Shown piece after piece: positions 35,291-48,316 of a stretch of DNA of 64,000 nt. Source of the stretch: Podospora pseudoanserina (lineage: Eukaryota; Ascomycota; Sordariomycetes; Sordariales; Podosporaceae); the NCBI RefSeq assembly GCF_035222485.1, contig NC_085923.1:2542001-2606000 (forward strand), in the 5' to 3' direction. Under the pieces are notes generated by a model. That model was not told the DNA's origin and did no database searches. It saw only the letters and a program-made list of their open reading frames with translations. A program made the translations under genes and the position numbers. Position 1 is the first letter of the stretch. The number at the start of each line of letters is the position of its first letter.

Positions 35291-36406
35291 TTACAGCGAC
35301 TTCTCCAACATGACCAGGTCTCTGTATCCCTCTTTCCACTTCTTCTCCTGGGCAGCCGTTGGCTTGGGGAGAGGGCTTCTGGCGTAGCCACCATAGCCTA
35401 GCCAGCTTTGAAGACCGGATTTGACTCCGACGACTCCGCCTTGAATGGCTGTCCAGTCTCCCTGGGCAACGATCTCTTGCATTTCCTGAGCCTCGGCATG
35501 CTTGCCTTGGTTGAAGAGCTCGATCGTGCGGGTGCAGGCCTTAGGAGCGATGTTGGCAAGGCCGGCCAAGATGCCGTGGCCACCAGCCACCAAGGCCTGG
35601 ATGGAAAAGTCGGCAGAACCAGCGAGGACTAGGAACTCCGGGTTCTTGGGGTCATGGGTCTTGGACCTCTTCCGGGTGGCCGCAGCCACGCGGTTCAGCT
35701 TGCCAGTGTTGCCACACGTGAGCTTCACGCCCACGATGTTGTGGTGCTCGGCAAGCTGTACGATGATGTCCGAAGAGAGATCAAGCCCACCCACGGCGCC
35801 GGGGAAGTTGTAGATGATGATAGGAATGGGCGAGGCATCTGCCACGGCAGTGAAGTACTCGATGATGGTCTCGGATGCCGGAGCAAAGAGGCTGGCATAG
35901 TACGAGGGCGGGAGCACAAGAGCATAATCGCCGCCAGCCTCCCACGCCTCCCGGCAGTACTGGATGGTCTCCCGTGTGCTTTGTGAGCCGCAGCCAACAA
36001 TGATGGGCATGTGGGAGAATCCCGAGTCGTTCAAGGCCTTCCGTGTGGTCGACGTAACCAGCTGTCTCTCAGCGTGTGTGAGATGGACCGCTTCGCCGTT
36101 GGAGCCTTGAGTGGCCAGTCCTGTGACGCCCGCGCGGGCGAGTCGCACTGCATGGCGTGCGATGGTGTCCGTGTCTACATCTTCCGAGCCTTCCTCAAAG
36201 AAGCACATGGTTGGGACATAGACGCCTGGCACAAGTGGTCGGGTCATATGGAGGTCGGATGCTTCCGAAGTTGTGCTGTACGAGCTACTGAGGGGCGACT
36301 CGTGGCCTGCCATGAGGGATGAGGACCCGACAGGGCGGAAAGGGATTCTGTTGAAGCCGGCAGTGAAGCTGCCACTGGGCGAAGGTGCGTCATTGTGAGG
36401 AGCCAT
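35291..36406 (-). CDS. DapA/N-acetylneuraminate lyase superfamily aldolase
   Basis: A single exon of 371 residues. After about 55 disordered Ser-rich residues, the TIM-barrel begins at RPLVPGVYVPTMCFF. Family marks are GLATQGSNGEAVHLTHAER (substrate-binding loop), the Schiff-base partner Tyr in PIIIYNFPG, and the Schiff-base Lys in NIVGVKLTCGNTGK. Members form or cleave C-C bonds next to pyruvate. As fungi do not make lysine through diaminopimelate, true dihydrodipicolinate synthase is unlikely. Related fungal enzymes include 4-hydroxy-2-oxoglutarate aldolase and the 2-keto-3-deoxy-galactonate aldolase (LGA1 type) of galacturonate breakdown; I cannot choose between them. The N-terminal extension is not clearly a targeting signal. 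Confidence 0.88.
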   Translation of the reverse strand: MAPHNDAPSPSGSFTAGFNRIPFRPVGSSSLMAGHESPLSSSYSTTSEASDLHMTRPLVPGVYVPTMCFFEEGSEDVDTDTIARHAVRLARAGVTGLATQGSNGEAVHLTHAERQLVTSTTRKALNDSGFSHMPIIVGCGSQSTRETIQYCREAWEAGGDYALVLPPSYYASLFAPASETIIEYFTAVADASPIPIIIYNFPGAVGGLDLSSDIIVQLAEHHNIVGVKLTCGNTGKLNRVAAATRKRSKTHDPKNPEFLVLAGSADFSIQALVAGGHGILAGLANIAPKACTRTIELFNQGKHAEAQEMQEIVAQGDWTAIQGGVVGVKSGLQSWLGYGGYARSPLPKPTAAQEKKWKEGYRDLVMLEKSL

Positions 36407-39400
36407 TGTGGGGGCTGTGATATGATGATGGTATGACGGGGTGATATGGTTGTGATGGTGAGCGAGGGTAGAAGAGAAGAGATGAGGGGAAGATCTTGAT
36501 ATGATTGTGTGTAAGGGTTGGTTGGTAGTGGTTGGGTGAGGTCTGGGAGGATGATGGAAAAGGGAAGATGGTGGTTCTTGGGGAGGAGGCTGATATATGT
36601 ATGTAGAGGCTGATCGTAATGGGATCCGCTTGGTGGAGAGTTGGTCAAGGCCAAGAGAGATGAGGCAGGGAATGGGGGCCCAGTGACGGATGGCTCATGG
36701 ATGGGTCGATGTCCCAGGGCGGTGATGATTATGGGCTTTCCTTTTCCTCTGACTGTCGTCTCGGACGCCTGCTGCAGAAAACGCCCAGGATACTAGCTAC
36801 TTGCGAGGGCACCAACCCCGAGGTACTGATCGTTGACCAAACCGCGCTGGATGTGAGCAAGCTGAGCCATGAAGTGACTTCGAATTGGCGGGCTATGATT
36901 TGCTGCGCAAGACCATATGGCACGCCCACTCGGCGTCGTCGACAAGGATGATGGGCTCGTCAATGGTCACTTTTCTTGGCTCGCCCGACCATGTACCTGA
37001 GCACAGTGCGGACTGACGGGCTGCCCCCAGGAGCAAAACCTGGGGTGTTTCTGGAGCCCAGCGGTCCCAGGATCTGGAGAAGCGAATGATTTGCGGGTGT
37101 TGTGTGGGGGTTAGCTTGCCAAACTGACCGGGTACCACTAGAGTCTCGGCAGGGAAATGGTCAGGGCATGGTCAAGGCGCTAGTCCCAGGCGGGAAATAC
37201 TTCCCTTGGGCCTTGGGATAGACAGACCTCTGGCCGGTATCGATGCGGAGAATTAGTTTCCAGAACATCCATCTGTGTGCCAGTGTATGACAGGCAGTTA
37301 TGCAAAGGAGCCTCTACCGCAGAACTTGATGAAAGAGAAGAGAAAGAGAGAAACCCCTTTTCCTACTTGGACGAGGTGCATCTGCCGGGCAACCACACCT
37401 TTGGTCAGCACCTATGACATCGGGTGGCGCCAGACGCCTTTAAGCCTCGTCCGGTGTCTTTTGTTGCCTCGGGTCCCGAGGGCGAGCAAGCGAGGTCAGT
37501 ATGAAGAGCCAAAAGCCAGGTAAGATCCTATCCCAAAGTGCCCTGTCGACGACATTTACACGATATCTCTAGGTTGATCAGGTGTCCACTGCAAGATCGA
37601 TTCTTGTCCTGCCAACGCGAATTGATTAGTTATGTGGCCGTGTGGTGAAATTCCACGTATGCTGCTTGACAACGAGACCTGCTCCGAGATGTAAATCATC
37701 CTTTCAATTGAGACCATATTTCAACGGGCACCACGGTAGCATTTCACGCGGGGACAGCCGTGTCCTCGTGCACACTTGCTGTGTAGCATTGGCGGCAACA
37801 GGTTGCAGTGCGGACTTCTCGCTGTCCCAGATAGAGAAGAGGTTCCAGCTGTTGCTAATTGCATCTACTACGTTATGTTGGGAGCACGGCGTCTGCTGCA
37901 TGGGTCAGAAATTCTGCCGAATAGATATCGACGAAGTGTTTCCCAATATCTTTTGCCGCGGTCCCGTTGCCCTTCGAGGTCCTTCATCTACAGTATCGTG
38001 GAGCACCGGGCAAAAGCTTGGTGGTGCGGTTCCTATTGGCTCGTTGACCCAGTAATTGGCCTTGTAGTTGGTGTTACATCATGGGCCGGCCCTTTCGACC
38101 TCCCCACGGCACTGTACCTACCGGCGTCTGTCGACGACAGCGGCGGCGGTCCAAAGAGGCTCAACCACGGAACTGGTGCACAGCAACTGCCAGGTCCAAG
38201 TTTGCGATGCGCCATTCCCGGATGTGCGCCGCTCAGAAAGCCTGATTGGGAAATGGCGAGACGACGATGCTGGCGAATGTCGACTGGTTAGCAGCATCAC
38301 GGCTGGCAGTCCAGCTCGAGGTCATCAGGACAGCCTTGCAGCAGCAGCAAGGGATGCAACAAGAGGCTAATCATGCGATCTGTCTTTCGAGTGCTCAGCG
38401 ATATAAACACCGGTGGCACGCTGGGGTGCAACTGTAGCCCTTTGGCTGAGGAGCAGAGCAATCGACAACTCAGCGGCCCGTCTGCACTGGGAGACCCATT
38501 CGGTCTGGCCAACCCTTGGACTCGTTGCTGGCGCCAATGAGGCACGGCCAGACGACGTCCATAGCAAATGGCGGGTGCTGCGTCTGGCTGTTTTTGGATC
38601 AATTGGGGTGCAACGACGCGCCCATGGAGGGGCAGTGAGGGGTTCTTGGAGGGGCACCTGACACTTTTTCGACAGCGAGGTGGGCCTTCGGTCTGCATTA
38701 GAGCTGTGAGGGCAGGTGGCTGACGTTGCCTTTGGTCTTGCAAGGTCTTGGTTGGTGTCATCCTCAAATAATCGCAATGGATCGTAGTAGGAATAAACGA
38801 CCTGCCGTAAGCGGGGGACAGGAAGAGGACGTATCAGGATATCCACTGTGATGGGATGTTGTCGATGGGGAAGATGTGGGGGAAGTGGTCGGGTGGTTTT
38901 TTTTTCGGAAAAGAAGACCCCCAACTCGCCCTCCCGCACTCTGGGCTGAAACTCCACGTTCCAACAGCTCGGTTCTGAATCTTTGGCACTTTTGCAAGGG
39001 CCATCGGTTTGGTGGGGTCGCTCCGAAATCGCGGCGTGGGGAGTCCCGGCGGTTGTCTGTCTGTCCAATTGCTGTCTAGATGTTGGCTAGCACAAACATA
39101 CCTTTTCAATTCGAAACTCGCGGAGCAAATTATTCTATTCCTCCCTTCATCAAGACAACGTACCAGGCCAGTGTGGAAGTCAATATCAGCTTGCACTGTG
39201 GAGGTATTTCATGCAGCCAGACAGGACCCACACACAGCCGGGGTACGAGGGTACGAAGATCGCGTGACTAGGGTTGGATCGGTTTCTAAGCCGAAGCTTT
39301 GCAGAACGGGTTGCCAGGTGGAAGTGTTTGTTCCGCTGAATGTACAATTTGATATCTGAAGATTGAGATATAGGCACAGAAGATCGAGGTACGATTGAGA

Positions 39401-42400
39401 TCTGATATTGAGCTTGTGGTGGCGTTGGCTCTTGATGAGTTGACGTTCAATTGCCGTGAGGGTGAAATTCCCGGACCGGAGGTTCTGACCCCCCACGTTC
39501 GCCTAAACACTCCCTCAGACCGAAGCAATGACCCACTGTGCCGTGGGATGGATCCATACAGTGCGTCACTCACACCAACTTCCAACTTCCTTCCAATTCA
39601 AGGTCGTGCAACCGCGACGTCCTGTCATCCAGCGGCCTTCCAAGACAGGCAACCATCATCACCAACACCTCGAGATGCAAGCCACCATTGTTGACGGTTG
39701 ATCCGGCGGTCTGGGATAACGGAGTGCCTGAGACTGGATGGTCACCTGTCTCACAGGTTGTGCCCATTTTGAGCTGCAGAATTCTTCTGATGTGTTAGCA
39801 TCCGATTAACCAGACTGGCTTTTACGCTGATGGTAGTCAGAATTCTGGAGCAGTACCCGGTGATGTACCAAGAACCGAGTACCTGGAGCAAAACGCCGTG
39901 TCGTTTTGTATGTCTGTTTCTATCTTGTTCATGACGACAGGAGAAATCAAGGAAAAAGAGCGGGTTGGCCTCGCTCTCTTTTTGTTACGTTTTTGTTACG
40001 CAGCCCTTCGAGCACTCCTAGATGAATCGTTCTTGTTCGCAAATACATTGGGAAAATTCCTCCGATGGAACATGCATCAGCCCTTTTTTTGGACGTGGCG
40101 TTTCCAACTCTGGGGCTGTCAGGGTTTCCCCACGATCTCACCGATCTCACCTTGTCATGCAAGGCTCGTCATACACTGCCTGTGGCGACCCTTCGCCAAC
40201 TAGAAATCAGATTGCAAGAGTTAGACGAGCTAATCAATTTCTTAGGTTGTTTCGATGGTGGCCCAGAACCACCAAGTTCAAGCTGCCGAGATGGATCGAC
40301 CTTGGGTCCATTCCAAGAGACTAGAGATTGGTCTTCGCCTATCGACAAAGGCTTCCAATCCCTCGTTGGCCGTCAACTCATAGCGTATACCCTCACTTGC
40401 GGAGTCAAAGCATCACTAGTCTTCGGCAGGCCAATGGGAGAAAAGAGCAATGTCATACATACTTTGGTGATGGCTTGTCTGTCCACCTTGTTGCCTCGGG
40501 CACACAATATGATCGGTCTTCCCGGCCGAGACAGTCCTCCCGCTCTGCTTAGCCGTATGCAGCTTTTTCGATCTTGGGTTGCTAGAAGGGATGGAATTGG
40601 CTGACTGGGAATCAGTCGTTCGGTCACAAGGTTAGAAAGAGGCACGAGCCATGTACCGCAGCACCGCTAAGATGGAGGACGCCCCTGGGGCAAAGGAGGC
40701 ATCACCCACACCTTGACGGGCCATTTCTTCACCTTTATTGGCTACGCTGACGCGGGGAATGCTCTGGGCTTGGACGTCCTCCAGCCAAAGATGTCCAAAA
40801 TGACTAGAGTAGGTTGAGGCCCATGTGATGCAGGGTAGGATTCCTCAACCTCTTGGCCGCCTCTCCTCTGCAACCAAGACTCGATTCCACGTGGCAGTCT
40901 GGGTCCGGGCTGACATCTGGTGTGGCCAAAAAGTATTTGACCAGGGCGGCCCGCCTCCCTCATCCGATGGCTCAGTTTTTACACGAACCGGATCACAGAA
41001 CGACGAACATCGGGAACGCCAGTATCCGACGACCACCGAGACAGGACGCCTCTTACTCTGAGCCCTAACCCAACCCACCATCAGATGTTGTACAAGACTT
41101 CACTCGGAAAGAATTTGGACCTTGTACCACCGCCAACATAAGTATCAGCTGATATATCGTAATCTCGGGCTACCAGCGGACTCGGGAAACACATTGTTCT
41201 TTTAGACCGAGCGAACATTCTGTCATGGGAGCAGTCATGGTCGAGACCTAGGCCAGTTGCCTCTCAGGAGAGTAATGTATCAGGCACGGAGTACGCTGGG
41301 TTTCCTTTGCCCGGTTGGGCCTCGCCTGAAGAAGCACGGCTCAGCTTTTTCTTGAATTCTTTACGTCTTGGCATCTATTCCAGGTACGTCGTTATTGACG
41401 CTGGGCATCTGTTGCGTGCTGGTTGTTGCTCTAAGATTTTCAGAAACACCTCTGGTCTGTCACATCCAGGCTGATCTCTTCGGTTGACTGCACTTGAACC
41501 CAATTCACTTTGTCAATTCGATTTCTGCACATTACCCAACAGCTACCCACGCCGGTCAGAGAATACATTCATGGATGACAGGTCGTCAGGCCGGACTTAT
41601 GTAAGGGTTGCCTAACCTGGGACGCGGCTGCACACCGAGCGGGAGGCCAGTGACACGTCGTTCGGCGACGTGAGGTTTCACCGTAAAGCCAGCAAAACTG
41701 CAAGTTCACCAATCCCTCTTGACAGACCTCACAAGTCTTCCCATGTCTGACAGCTGCAAGTCCTGTTGATCACTATTGCCAACCATGCCGCGATTCTGGG
41801 GTACTGCTACAGAGCTGCACAGTGCATGTGTACGGTTGACCTTGATCAGATCAGCTTTCCAAGGAAAGTCCACCATGGCCACGCACCCATGGTGCTCCCC
41901 AAGGGTCATTGATGCAAATGCATCACACCACTAGCTCCCTTTGGCCAAGGTTATTGTATACACACACACCGGTCCGGACATAGAGAATCGGCAGGATTCA
42001 CAGAGCAGCGGGTGCCTAGGTATGTGGTGCCAACAATCGAGGATACACCGCCACTCTTTACAACGCCCTCTCATGGAAGTCATCGAGTCGGGGAAGAGCA
42101 AGGACCTTTTTTTTCAGCCAGCCCAAAATGCATCTGCAAAAGGAATCTGCAGCTTGCTGTCACGGGTCGCGCAGAAATTTTGCCATTCGCATGGGAGGCT
42201 CCACCGGCGTGCAGTTTGCAGGGCGATGCAGCAAAACGCTGTCAGGACAACCCGTCTCAACTATTCGATACATCGCAGTAGTGTCTGCTAATACGCACAT
42301 TTTCACGAGGGCGGGAAAGCGGGAGCTAAACACAATCCGGAAGCCCTTTGTCATGGCCTGCAGGAGAGGGAGGAGAGGGGGAAGAAGCGGGGGAGGAGCT

Positions 42401-42666
42401 TCTGTCTCGCTCGATGAGTCCCGGCTCTTTTTTTCCCACCCTCCAATACAATGTCGTTGGCCCCCTCAGCGGGGGAATGGCTGCGTTTTCCCAGCAATAG
42501 TAGTTTGTTGCTATTCGTATAGCTGGGCAGGAAAACTTGCTGAATCTTACCCCTGATCGATCAGAGCACTATGCATTTCCGCGGAGGACCATACCACTAT
42601 GCGTAGGTTTTGTCTCTCTTGGGGGTCATAGTATCACCAGCTGCCAACAAATCTACCTAGTTGTAG
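36407..42666. other. Gene-poor stretch upstream of the TIR element
   Basis: About 6.3 kb without a recognised gene. The longest single frame (40065-40604 +, 179 codons) has no motif I know and may be chance. The first few hundred bases are the aldolase promoter. Confidence 0.45.
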
Positions 42667-43844
42667 TACCGTATAAACTTGAGGAATATGTCTTTTTTCC
42701 CTAGCCAAACCCGCTTTTATATATGGGACCTGTGTCAACCGAGTCAATCAAACTACCTTTCAGGCTACTATTTTATAGACTAATATTTCACTTTTTCTTA
42801 GTATTAAACTACTACAGCTACCCACTTGATGCTTTAGCTTACTGCTACTATAATTTGTTTTTATTATTTTAATACTACTACGTAGAGTTATACATAGCTT
42901 TAAAATAAGTGGATTTACCTAAATTTATTAATTAGGTTATTTATATAGAATTGTATTAATAAAATGCCTCTTAATTAATTTAAATATTAAGTTTTGTATA
43001 TTTAAAAGTATAATATATAACGACTAAAGTACTAAAGCTAAATATTATAAGTTTTTAAGCTATAGTTAAGGTAATCATACCAAGTTTAGGACTTCCACTA
43101 ATTATAGTTTAAAAAGCCTTACTTCAATAATATTTTTAGAGCTCCTTATTTTTTTTAATTACTTTACACTTTAATTTGTATTGCTTTTTATATCATATTA
43201 TAATTTTGTTTATTGAGTTTTATACTTTTACAATAATGGAAAATGTTTAATAACCTACCTTAATTATCATTTCTATAAAAAAATTAACTCTTTCAGATAA
43301 CTCTATTTTTTCTTTTACTAAAAACTTTCTTGAAAACATTACTTTTGTACGCCTTTGGTATTTACACCATAAATTATTATTAGTAAGTAGTATTATGACA
43401 ATTTTAGAAAAATGGTTTAAAAATATAATTACTTTTAGAAAATATCAAGTAAATTTATCTAGTTATATTTTTTTTAAAATTTGATACATAGTTAATTTTC
43501 TTTATTAGGTTTTTTTCATTGTAAGCTAATAGTTGAATTTTATTTATTATTAATCTATAATTTATGGAGTATGTAGTATTATTAAATATAAAATTTATTT
43601 TTAAGCATTTATTAATAGCGTTGTATATTTTAAAATAAATAGGTCTAGTTTATTTATTTTTTTACTTATAGGTTTACTTACAGCTAGTATTTATAGAGTT
43701 TTTAGCGTAACTAGCCGAACTTTTACCGATGCGTAACTATAAAAAGTCCGGAAGGCAGTACAATTGGCTCAGCTGATATAGGTCCCATATATAAAAGCAG
43801 GTTTAGCTGAGGAGAAAAGATGTATTTCTCGAGTTTATATGGTA
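42667..43844. mobile_element. RIP-degraded TIR DNA element (MITE or Tc1/mariner-like relic)
   Basis: Long terminal inverted repeats of about 110 bp bound an extremely AT-rich 1.2-kb segment with no open frame. The left end starts at 42669 with CCGTATAAACTTGAGG; the right end, read on the opposite strand from 43842, starts CCATATAAACTCGAGA. Both share GCTTTTATATATGGGACCT further in. The ends are flanked by TA on each side (42667-42668 and 43843-43844), consistent with a Tc1/mariner-type TA target duplication. Nearly every difference between the two repeats is a C/T or G/A transition. Together with the AT bias this points to repeat-induced point mutation. Confidence 0.85.
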
Positions 43845-46740
43845 ATTTCCTTCCACCGGCAGGCAATTTGTCACGAACAACTGCTCCCCGCTTTGTCTAT
43901 GTACACTATATCCCACCGCGCCCCGCTTCGGCGTCTAATGTCCCACAGGCCGGCTGACGTTGACAAAAGCTTCGGGTTTCGCACAGAATGTGGATAGACA
44001 ATAAACTCGGGGGCTCCGCTGAATCGGGGCCGAAAGTGTACCCACCTTTTCCCCTCCGCAAGTTTGACGGGTAATGACTAAGATTAACGCGATGACGGCC
44101 GGGGATATTTGATGACGGGGAATAGTTAGGTAATACCCGATCCTATTTTCAATGTTTACGGGCTAGAGGGAAAAGTTGTTTGCACTGTAGAGGGAGAAGG
44201 AAGAAAAAATTTGATGACAGGACACGGCAGGCCCGGGCTGGACCCGAGTCTTCCGGACCCCTGTGAATGACGGGTTTGTTGCCCACCGGCATCGGGGCGG
44301 CAGTTTTCTCTGGGCAGAGTGTGGGGGTTTTCTTACAGCACATTCATTCATCAACGCCGTCGTCAAAGTTGAGACTGGCGGCGGCGGCAAACGTGAATTT
44401 CTTTCTTTTGTTTTCTTTAGTGAAAGAGTGCATCATGCAAGTGAACATCGGCATCTAGACTTTTTCTTTCTTCAACCCCCCCTTGCGCAGCCGCTTTTCT
44501 TACTCAGGGGTAAGCAAGACAAGGCAGTCAGTCTGTGGGATATTCCTAATGAGGAAGTTGGTCTTTTTTTGCTGCTCTTTTAATCTCAGATGTTTTCAGC
44601 CAAGGAAGTGCTACTAGGACAACCGCCCCCACGGTCACGACAGGAATGCCCGACGGGAGCCGACGTCATGGGGCGTGGGTTGGTGCTTATTTTTTTTTTC
44701 TTTCGAAATATTCTCGTCGGGCAAGAATGCAGAAAGGGCCGGGTATGGGACAGGGATATGGACTTGACATTGACATTTAGCTATGAGATACCCATTGTCA
44801 GAATTATCATGAGGCTGCGGGTTCCTGTCAATCTAATCACACATGGGAGTGTGCAGAAGGGGGAAGCAAGTTTTCTTCACCGGTGAGAATGATGATCACC
44901 TCATCAGACAAGGGGGTTTGGGAGTCAATCGCCGATGATGGCTTTCATCATCACTTTGTGGTAGGTTGGATGTACACACTACCTATTTACATCGAGAGCG
45001 TAGTTGGGCTCATTTGTTGGGACGACAACTTCCCTCAGCCTTGCGTGGGACGACCGCACTACTTACATCTAGTACTGCCCAGGTACCTACCGTAGCCGAC
45101 AAGTCTCTCTAAGTACCTCCCAGAAAACCGGCCCCTGAAGAGAATAAACTCGTAACCATTTCTGCAGGTCCGGTGACCCCCAATTTCTTGTCTAGTCCCG
45201 TCATCATGACTGGCTGTGTCCCCTGTGACTAGGGCATCTTCCTTGGTACTCAGCCTGCCGGAACCAGGTTTGGGCCAAGTGTGGGAAGTGCCGATCTTGA
45301 AAGGGAGAAATTGTGACACGGCATTATTGTGCTGTTGGGGATGGGGGATGTGCTGATGGGTGTTGCTTCTGTCCGGTCTTACATTGTGAGGACATGACAG
45401 GTCGGGATAAGGAAGTGTCAGAGAAGTAGACAGGTCAGAGCAAGGAATTATTTAGGTGGGTACCAAGCTTAGTGGGAGGGGGGAGGTTGGGATTGGTTGG
45501 GGAGGCTTGCTGTGGCAACAGAGGGGAGAGAGCAAAATAAATAAGGGAATCAGGGGTGAAAAGGGGTTAAAGTAGTTGTGGAGTGTGGGAGGTGGTGAGT
45601 GGTGAATCGCTTTAAAAGCAAAGCACACTAACTTTACGGGTGTGCCCAAATTACTAGTGAATGTACAATAGATCTGTTTATCATTATTCTTTATCATATT
45701 TACTACTCTTTTATTTTTTGTAATGAGTTCCCACTTGGAAGTTCTCAGTGTTCCTTGCCGTAGCCACTGCCACCGCTGTGAGCTTGCCGACCGTTAAGTC
45801 AGTCATCATGTCCACAAGTTTTAAGAAAGACGGCAGCAAACAACAGGCAGATTGTTTCATATCTGAATTCTACTATGGACGGACCCATCCAAAGTTTATC
45901 CTTGATTTTTTCTTCGAGTCAGCCAAATAATCTTGAGTTCTCATATGCGAACCTACCTAGTCGACTTCGGAAACCACCTGGAAGAGCACATCTCCTATCA
46001 CTACAACACGATGCTAACAACCCCTCCAAATTGCAATTATTCTTACAAGTTTTTTAGAGGCCTCAAGTCCTTCTATTACATTCAATTAGTCAAATGTTTT
46101 TTTTGCAGATGAAGAGGCGTTAACTTTGCATCACCACACTTAACCTTACTTCATACACAACCTTCAACCCCAAACTCCACTCAACCTACACACACACAAC
46201 TTTACCTTACATATGGGGCCTTGCTAGGAGCAGGCATTATTTTTTCCTGAAGACAGGCATGCTTACTAAAATAAAAAGCTTTCTTGCAAAAGCTCTTAAA
46301 TATCAAATCAACTAAAAATATTGTAAAACTAGCCTCAGAAATGCAAGCTTACTTAAACTATAATTTTAAAAATAAGGCATCTACTAATAACCCTTATACT
46401 ACCACTCTTACCACTACCTTTGTCTCATTACAACCCTCACTACAACTTTTACCACAACCTTTACCATAAGCTACCTACTTCAAAGCGCATAAGTAAGTGA
46501 TAAAATATAAAGAGATGTAGAAAAGAAATAGATTGCATGATACACACTTGTTTTTATCCACGTTTTGCGGCTATAGTAATGCTTAGAGACTTTTGTGAGA
46601 GTTTAAAGGTCATTTGTGGAGCTTTATTCCCAGATGTGGCTAGCTGCCTATCTTCAGGGAAACAATGCGCCTGTCCTTAGCCGGACCCTTACATATGCCC
46701 ATCTTCCATTATCCCCACCATCAACCAGTAATACCTCACC
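43845..46740. other. Gene-poor stretch between the TIR element and tRNA-His
   Basis: No intact gene is seen. From about 46240 to 46520 the sequence is A/T-rich with a short open frame of repeat-like composition (46284-46469), possibly another mutated repeat relic, with no family recognised. Confidence 0.4.
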
Positions 46741-46838
46741 GGGTGACTAGTCTAGTGGTCAGGACGCTTCGTTGTGGTTGTTCGCAAGAACATCACATAC
46801 GATCCGAAGAAACCCCGGTTCGATTCCGGGGTCGCCCA
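46741..46838 (+). tRNA. tRNA-His (GTG) with a 26-nt intron
   Basis: A full cloverleaf can be drawn. The acceptor stem is GGGTGAC/GTCGCCC, with discriminator A at 46838. The D-arm holds box A (tagtctagtgg). The anticodon stem is CTTCG/CGAAG around loop TTGTGG+C, anticodon GTG. The T-stem is CCCGG/CCGGG with loop TTCGATT. The intron (46778-46803) sits after position 37, the canonical site. It contains a small GTTC-GCAA-GAAC hairpin and a CAC that can pair with the anticodon. The mature anticodon arm matches other eukaryotic tRNA-His genes. A T-run starting at 46871 and a TTTT at 46853 can serve as Pol III terminators. Confidence 0.95.
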
Positions 46839-48316
46839 ATATCTTTTGGCAATTCTGCCTCACATTAGCCTTTTTTTTTTTTCTCTCTCTCTCTCTCTCC
46901 GTTTTTGTTTTCACATCAGTGAGAACTTTTACTTTTGCGTTCAGCAATGCCATAAACCTGGACCGACCGGGAAGAGGGAGGTGACGTATCACTCTTACCT
47001 ACTCCATAGCCAACAAGCAGGAGGAAGCTGAAAGAGCATCGAATGGGAAGCCCAGGCAGGGGCTTTGGAGAACAAGATGATCAATCTTACCTTCCTATGT
47101 GTTCTCTATCGATGGCTAGAACCAAGGCATGCTGGATGGACAAAACGGCAGACTTCATGGTGAATCATTTTATTGTGGAAAAGACTTTTCCAACTACCGC
47201 AACTAGATGACACTTGTAAGGGGCAACCCATTTTCCCAGCCGCCGAAGACGGGTATCACAAAATGCAGCGAACTACCTATCTTGGGATGGCGAAACACGA
47301 CGGTTGATACTGAACGTTGGTTGACCTCGGGCCTGTCTCTAGACCATGATGGCATAGCTTGAATCTAAAGGGATGCCTACCTCAGAGTTGGAAAGATTCA
47401 AGACAACGTGGCGCAACCTCCAACACATCACACAAAGCACTCAGACGATCCAAACATACAGTAATCCCTTTAATTCCTTGTCATAATCCTAGCATACAGT
47501 TATACACATGCCCAAAGCATAATATATAGATAGTAAGTTGCGGAACCCATCCTCGACGAGACCTCCTTTTTCCAAGCCGCGCAACCACCGCAGCCTCCAA
47601 AAGTCTTTCTCGTCTCCTCGCTGTCAACCCATCATCAATCGACAGCATCATCTGGCTTCCTTACTATTCCGTCACCGTCCTATCCCTCTGCCTTTTTGCT
47701 TTGTCCGCTCAACAACAATGGGCAAGCTCATTCCCAATACATCCAACAACCGGCAAGCCAAGCCCAATGAGCAGAGCAAAAGGCCTGCCATAGTAATCCC
47801 GTCGTCTGGTCTCATGCGCCCCTCTCCCCTTCCCGTGATAATGATTGCCCCCTTTTCTGTCCCGTCAACTGCTGGACACGAACCGCGCGAACCGATCAAA
47901 CCAAATTGACCAGTTGGATAACAAAAAACGAAAAAAAGGGGGGACAGCCAACCAACCCAAACACCAACTACAGATAAGTCAAACATCACAAGCCAAAAAA
48001 ATTCCACATAACACCCGCTCACTCCTTCCCACCCTGGCTTGCTATACCCCCCCACCCCCCCTCTTGAAAGATATGCTCGTAACGTTATTGTTGCCTCCTA
48101 CCAATGGTGTCTCTTGCGGATGAGATAGACAGCGCGCCCCATGCAAATGTTAGAGTCGTCGATCACAAGCCCGTCGAAAGAAAGGAGATAAGAGAAACCC
48201 AACCCAAGACCCATAAAGAAAGGCCCAAGATGTGCCATATGCGAAGAAGAGGATCGAGACAGAAATGGGTATCACGCGGAGGAGGAGCGCGGAACGAAAT
48301 GAGAGTGTGAACCAAA
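46839..48316. other. Intergenic region between tRNA-His and dbf4
   Basis: Contains a T12 tract followed by a (CT)n run (46871-46900), then sequence without a recognised gene. The right part is the probable 3' UTR of dbf4. Confidence 0.5.

Noticed and set aside
28724-36406. Secondary-metabolite gene cluster around P450 and tyrosinase
   Set aside because: No polyketide synthase, peptide synthetase, terpene cyclase, transporter or pathway regulator is present nearby.
40065-40604. 179-codon open frame on the + strand
   Set aside because: No motif, no codon pattern or splice partner, and it lies in a gene-poor region, so chance is likely.
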